A DNA stretch of 64,000 nucleotides, from positions 620,001-684,000 of the forward strand of contig JAIWND010000010.1 of assembly GCA_025330725.1 (NCBI GenBank). Direction: 5' to 3'. Position numbers and translations under genes: made by a program. Below the pieces are notes generated by a model. The model saw only the letters and a list, made by a program, of their open reading frames with translations, did not search any database and was not told where the DNA came from. The stretch is from Chlamydoabsidia padenii. Lineage: Eukaryota; Mucoromycota; Mucoromycetes; Mucorales; Cunninghamellaceae. Below, piece after piece: positions 59,435 to 64,000 of the stretch (positions are counted from its first letter, which is position 1; each line of letters starts with the position of its first letter).

Positions 59435-59991
59435 TTAGTCATAAACAACATGCCACTTTATTTTGTTTTCACCAAATGTGGGTACATCCTTATCCATCAA
59501 ATATAGATCATCGAATGCCTTTAACCGCAAATAATAACTATTACTACCATGTTCATCACTATCGTCTTTATCCACAGGAAGATATTCCCATAATTGTGCC
59601 TTGGCGTCCTTCAAGTTTTGTCGTCGAGCTTGAATAACGTTTTGGCCTTGGATGGTTCTATTCTTCGGCATGGCTTTAACGGCAAGAACTAGACAAAAAA
59701 AAAAAAAAAAAGGTTACTTTTCTTCTTCTTCTTTTTATGGATAGATCCGACTTACCACAACCAGAAAGTTTGTTGATGATATAACCATGAGGATCCATAT
59801 ACCATAATTGATGAGCACCTTGTTGGTTCGGTCGTAATTCTACTCGTGCTTGAGGCTAAAAAGATAAAACAAGTTGAGTATATGTGTTAAAAGTCGGTTT
59901 CCACACTTACTTCAAAGGAGACATTCACCACGCTAAGTACATGATCATGGCGACAAGGTGCAGTAATGTAAAACCATTGACCAGGAATCAT
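59435..59991 (-). CDS. Ricin B-type beta-trefoil protein
   Basis: Three exons: 59911-59991, 59756-59855, 59435-59688; 144 aa. MIPGQWFYITAPCRHDHVLS, then LRPNQQGAHQLWYMDPHGYI, INKLSGCVLAVKAMPKNRTI and AQLWEYLPVDKDDSDEHGSN show the repeated QxW pattern (QLW, QLW) of ricin-type trefoils with about 40-residue spacing. No signal peptide, so probably an intracellular lectin-like or protein-binding trefoil. GCGGGGTTTGCAAATT, a motif variant, lies about 70 bp upstream. Confidence 0.82.
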
Positions 59992-60180
59992 AGTTAGAAA
60001 GAGAAAGAAGAGGTGGAAAAAAATAGACAGGTGTTCATTTTATCACAAAGACCGGCGCCGAGAGCGGGGTTTGCAAATTAAAAAAAAAAAAAGGACCAAA
60101 GGGCGATCATAGAAGATCAATGATAGACTTTTATTTATTGAGATCAAATAGAAGGACTATAGCTAGTTGTTTTATTCCAT

Positions 60181-60584
60181 TTAATCAAAAAGACCAAAGC
60201 CCATATCCTACAAAGAAAAATAAAATAAAAAAGAATCAATACTGTCAGTGACTTATCTATACCCCACCATCATCAACTTACGTCATCAGATTCTTCCTTT
60301 TCTTCTTCCTTGGCTTCTTCAGCAGGAGCATCGGCAGCAGCACCACCGGCAGCACCACCTGCAGAAGCGACACCAGCACCACCAGTAGGGACAGAGGCCA
60401 ATTTTTGTTGACCTTCTTCAATAAGTTGAGCAATATCCTTTTCACCGAGGGCAGCAACCAAGCTGTTCACACGACCTTCGTCATGTTCAATACCAACAGT
60501 GTTCAATAGGTTCTTGATATCGTCAGCAGAAGGGGATGCCTTTCCCCCGGCATTCAAAAGAAGATAAGCAGCAAGGAATTTCAT
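60181..60584 (-). CDS. 60S acidic ribosomal protein P2
   Basis: Two exons: 60282-60584 and 60181-60207; 109 aa. [40 protein letters not shown] and an Ala/Gly hinge lead to the stalk tail [16 protein letters not shown], the invariant P-protein C-terminus. The final exon encodes only DMGFGLFD. It forms P1/P2 dimers on P0 in the large-subunit stalk and recruits translational GTPases. A CATC tetranucleotide tract (60624-60650) lies just upstream. Confidence 0.97.
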
Positions 60585-60932
60585 GTTTGGTTGATCTAGT
60601 ATACATGGGTTGATGAGTAATCCATCCATCCATCCATCCATCCATTCATTCATTATTACCTTTATAGTTTTTTTCTTTTCTTTTTACAATCGCTTTGCGC
60701 AAGTAACGGTTTAACTCTTCAAGAGAACAAGACGCTTGTAACGAGGGTAAAGTGAAGAAACCCAGGACGAGTCGATCACCTTTTTATTCGGTTTACCCCT
60801 GTCGGCACTTGAAATTTAGCATAGTCGCATGATCGACCTACATAATTTAAAACCCAGCCAAAATTCATTCGAGTCACTTCATATTAAACATAATTTATTA
60901 ATTAAGAATGCATAAAACAATAACAACAATAC
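60585..60932. other. P2 promoter and leader
   Basis: CCATC/CATT tandem tract at 60624-60650 and pyrimidine-rich leader DNA. A TTTAAAACCCAGCC motif variant is at 60846-60859. Confidence 0.45.
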
Positions 60933-63155
60933 CTAAAGGTTGGGTTTAACACTAAAATCCAGCCACCATAAAGATCCATTTCGTCCACCATAGACCAACC
61001 CCATCGAGCCCATGACCAACCGCGACCGCATAAAGTTATATCCATCGCTATAATCATCGTCGTCCCGAGCAAAAGGTGAACTTGTTTCCTCCATCCAAGA
61101 ATAATGACCATGATGTTGCACCCTCGCCGCCATGGTACCGTTCTTTTCGTAAATGGCAATATCCCCGCGTCGATTCACTGTGCTGATATGTCCTTGGTAG
61201 CTCGTCACATTAACGATTTCCAACGCCGTATTTCCCAATGGTGTTGTCCTGATCGTGCGTCGTAATGTCAAGGGCTTATTAAAGTCCGGTCTCGGTGGTG
61301 TTATTGACAAGAGCCCCTGTTCCATCTTTTGCTTGATGTATTGCTCCGTTCTTGTCTGGCATGCATATCCATAATCGTTGTATGATGAATGACGTCGAAT
61401 TCTGTTGGGTTTTGATGATGGTAATGTGTAGTGATTGGCTTTGTTTGGCGAGGTGGTTAAAGGAGGGGTATGAATGTCATTCCATTTCTTCTTTGCCAAG
61501 TTGAATAGTGCAAAGGAAGTAGATAATCTTTTTTTCACCTTTTGATGTTGAGATGGATGGGGTGCAGATAGAGAGGGGTGTGGCGTAGGTGAGTGCTGAT
61601 GCTGTATGGTATCATTGTCGGAGTTTAATGAGGGAGAAGTGTCATGTGCGCCGGTTTGTTGTTGAGGATGCCAGGCAAATTGGTGTAAGCAGCGAGCTGT
61701 GAATGGTGCAACAGAAAGGTTTAGTCCACCATCATAGTCAATTGTGGGGATGCTGCATGGAGGTAGTTGGAATGTCTTGACGTTCTTTTCATCCAGTATA
61801 TCAAACACATGTACTGTGCCATCTACGCTTGCTGTAATCAAGTAATCTCCGGATAGTTGTACGCTGTGAGGTTGATTTTCAAATGCCTATAGTTTTATTC
61901 CATACAAGTTTATCAGCATACTATATATCATTTATTTCCTATATTTTATCCTTACCTTGTTAGACAGGCGGACCCCCTTTCTCCATTTCCATAAAAAGAC
62001 CGCCGAAGGGTTTCGACCAGAGATCACAAAGTAATTTCGACTGAGTGAGATTGAATCAGGGACAAACCAAGCATGACTACCACCTTTTAAAACTTGTATT
62101 GGATCCGAGGAAAGTTTGGAAGTGTCGTAGAATATGCATTTCCTAAAAAAATAAAAAAATAAACATCATTAAGTAACCCCAACTGATCATGCGATCATGT
62201 GCTTTCCCGTGTTACTCTAATAAAGTACTTACGATCCTCGTAATGCAACAACCATAGTGTTGATTTCTGGCAACAAATCAATACATTCCACCCTATTATG
62301 TTGCTGAGTTGGATCCCCAAATTGCCATGTATGTCTTAGTCCAAATCCTTTATCACCATGTTCGTATAGTCGCACAGCATTATCCTAATAAAAAAAAAAA
62401 AAAAAGAATTAAAGGGGTGAGTATGTAATTTTTTATCGTTCTGCATACACTTACTTCTGATAGCACCACCAATAGTTTTTCCTTGAGTTTCACAGACAAT
62501 ACTCGACTACCAGAATGATCACTAATCAAGTGGACCCGTTGTACAGCACCCATTTTCCAATTCAGTCTAGTTTGTAGTCGACAAAATCGTGTTGGCCATG
62601 CTAGTGGTTGTGATCGTCGTGCTGGATTTCTGTCAGTGGCATGGATCATGTCATTGTTAAAAGTAGATAGATCAGCATGATTTTGTGTAATGTAGCGGCA
62701 CTGAGTTTTCCATAGAGAAGGATCTCTGGCTATTCGACACCATGCCCTACAAGTCTTGTAATAGAGTAAAGAGTTTAGTGTCCATTTCTTATCATACAGC
62801 ATTTGTACTTTGTACTACCTTTCCACCCCCGCCTTTTCCTTTTTATTTGTTGTTCTTACCAGTTGCACTCGTACCAGTTCATCAAAGCAGAGCAATGAGA
62901 ATACATACAAAGCAAGTTCATAAGGTAGTCCAGTAATTATGTCATTTTGTTCCAGTTCTTGTCTTTGTTGCCGATCGCCTTCTTCGTCTTCTTCGGGGAC
63001 AAGTGTAAGATTACTACAAAACCAGAATAAAGAATGAGTGTCCATAAGAACAAAGTACAATTAGTTTCAACTTACGGTTTAGAATGTGTTGCTGATAACA
63101 GAGATAGTTTTTGTAAAGGCTTGACAAGTCTTTGGACAGAAGCACGATGCACCAT
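60933..63155 (-). CDS. F-box and WD40-repeat protein
   Basis: Six exons: 63076-63155, 62860-63013, 62455-62754, 62233-62384, 61956-62142, 60933-61886; 608 aa. F-box at residues about 48-90 (DIITGLPYELALYVFSLLCF, DELVRVQLTCRAWCRIARDP, SLWK). WD-type blades follow: DHSGSRVLSVKLKEKLLVVL, SEDNAVRLYEHGDKGFGLRH, HSVQLSGDYLITASVDGTVH, VFDILDEKNVKTFQLPPC, interrupted by a 150-residue Ser/Pro/His-rich insert. Expected substrate receptor of an SCF ubiquitin ligase. Substrate unknown. Confidence 0.88.
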
Positions 63156-63787
63156 AAAAAAAAAAGTGAGAGAGAGAGAGAGAGAGAGGGAAGAGAAGGA
63201 GATAAATGAAACTCAGAATCTCAAAAGTGCCTTCAATTTAAGCACTTTTTGGGCGACCGCTGCTATTGGGCGGTGCTATTTTTGCTATACAGCAAGATCC
63301 CAATTAAGGTAACCAGTTGTCCATGTTAGCGCAAAAAATCCCCTGCTAACTTTTGTTCTCCAGCAAAATCCCATATATAGATAGTATTTTGTAGCACAAA
63401 GTAGCATACAGCTATATGTGCTATACAGCAACGCCGAGTATAAGGGTACACCAATTTACCCTATGAGGCTACAAAGATTTTGGACATGATGATATAAGAT
63501 TGAAGATGATTTATTGACAAAGAATAATAATTGTATTAGTAATAATATACAATACAACTAGTTAGTATGAGAATAAAAATAAAATTTATCACTTGTGTTC
63601 TATCTCCACTGTGGGGTTTTCCGTAAAACAGTGTAAAAAGGAGCCATTTCGGTTTGATGGAGCAAATCTGCTCTGCAGGCATGTGGAATAAGTAACCAAC
63701 CTTTTATTTCCAAACCCGACCCCCAAAAGGAACATCGGGTGTTAAAAAATCCAAAAATGTGACAACGATACAGTCTTTTGATTATGA
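63156..63787. other. Intergenic DNA with imperfect palindromes
   Basis: A GA microsatellite is at 63168-63188. TTGCTATACAGCAA (63282-63295), a 5-bp inverted repeat around ATAC, recurs as TGCTATACAGCAA at 63420-63432. No gene. Confidence 0.5.
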
Positions 63788-64000
63788 TACGGCTAAATCT
63801 GGTAGATGTTAAGAGTATCTTAGGTTCAAAAAGTTTGCTTTGTATGTATTAAGTAGTGAGTACCAGAATATTTTTGGTTTAGATTCAACCTTTGATATGT
63901 ACTTGAATGTACTTGCAAATGTAAAGAGAAAAAAAAAAAAAGGAGAATCCCAATTTGGAAAGCGGGATTTAAAAATAAAATAAAAGTAGATCTTGTATCA
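63788..64000 (+). repeat. Dispersed repeat, copy 2 (runs off the window)
   Basis: Begins TACGGCTAAATCTGGTAGAT like 22358-22568 and stays alignable to the window edge, including AATCCCAATTTGGAAA and GCGGGATTTAAAA. Same orientation as copy 1. Left flank is unrelated to that of copy 1, so TACGG marks a real boundary. Confidence 0.75.

Noticed and set aside
60591..60653. Alternative upstream start for ribosomal protein P2
   Set aside because: The extension is translated from a CATC tandem tract. [10 protein letters not shown] is the conserved P2 N-terminus.
1..64000. CRISPR arrays, bacterial operons, organellar DNA or viral genes
   Set aside because: No regularly spaced repeats, no Shine-Dalgarno-led gene strings and no rRNA or organelle gene content. 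Introns are spliceosomal throughout.

Overview
The window is nuclear DNA of a filamentous fungus, most likely an early-diverging Mucoromycota species (Mucorales-like). Genes are compact and intron-rich, with mostly 50-110 bp GT-AG introns. Intergenic DNA is AT-rich and full of poly-T/poly-A runs. The gene set (fungal Syt1-like Sec7-PH protein, fungal CSL factor, RAD23, GOT1, MIC26/27, Sds3-like protein, LaeA/UMTA-type methyltransferases) fits that placement. Species cannot be fixed from sequence alone. There is no bacterial-style operon, CRISPR array or virus. All exon coordinates were built by hand from splice sites and reading-frame continuity.

Layout. 0-4 kb: 3' end of a DUF1647-like gene and a divergent kinesin. 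4.1-4.7 kb: a roughly 230-bp tandem repeat. 4.9-7.9 kb: two tandem paralogous methyltransferases. 8.4-11.4 kb: gene-poor with one small ORF. 11.4-18.1 kb: PHS1-like dehydratase, MFS transporter, RAD23 and a small C2H2 protein. 18.1-23.2 kb: a repeat island with tRNA-Ala, a non-coding LTR element with identical-type ends and 4-bp target duplication, and a dispersed repeat that recurs at the right edge of the window. 23.2-28.6 kb: membrane-traffic genes (TMEM198-like, GOT1, Rab) and a DUF2235 hydrolase. 28.7-31 kb: unresolved coding-like DNA and microsatellites. 31-39.1 kb: homeobox factor, mitochondrial TPR protein, a multi-exon secreted-type gene, a single-pass membrane protein, and MIC26/27. 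39.4-52.5 kb: macro-domain protein, Sec7-PH ArfGEF-like protein, CSL transcription factor, I78 inhibitor and two serine-rich proteins of unknown function. 52.5-54.9 kb: gene-poor. 55.2-63.2 kb: Sds3-like subunit, PA-TM-RING ligase, ricin-type trefoil protein, ribosomal P2 and an F-box/WD40 protein.

The genes are not a functional cluster. Several do share cell processes: early secretory and endosomal traffic (GOT1, Rab, Sec7-PH, PA-RING), ubiquitin handling (RAD23, F-box, RING) and mitochondrial inner membrane architecture (MIC26/27, TPR protein). The most striking shared signal is a short intergenic motif, roughly TTTCAAATCCCGCC in either orientation. It lies 70-350 bp upstream of many of these start codons and inside both repeat families. 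It resembles an E2F-type GGCGGGA core joined to a CHR-type TTTGAA.
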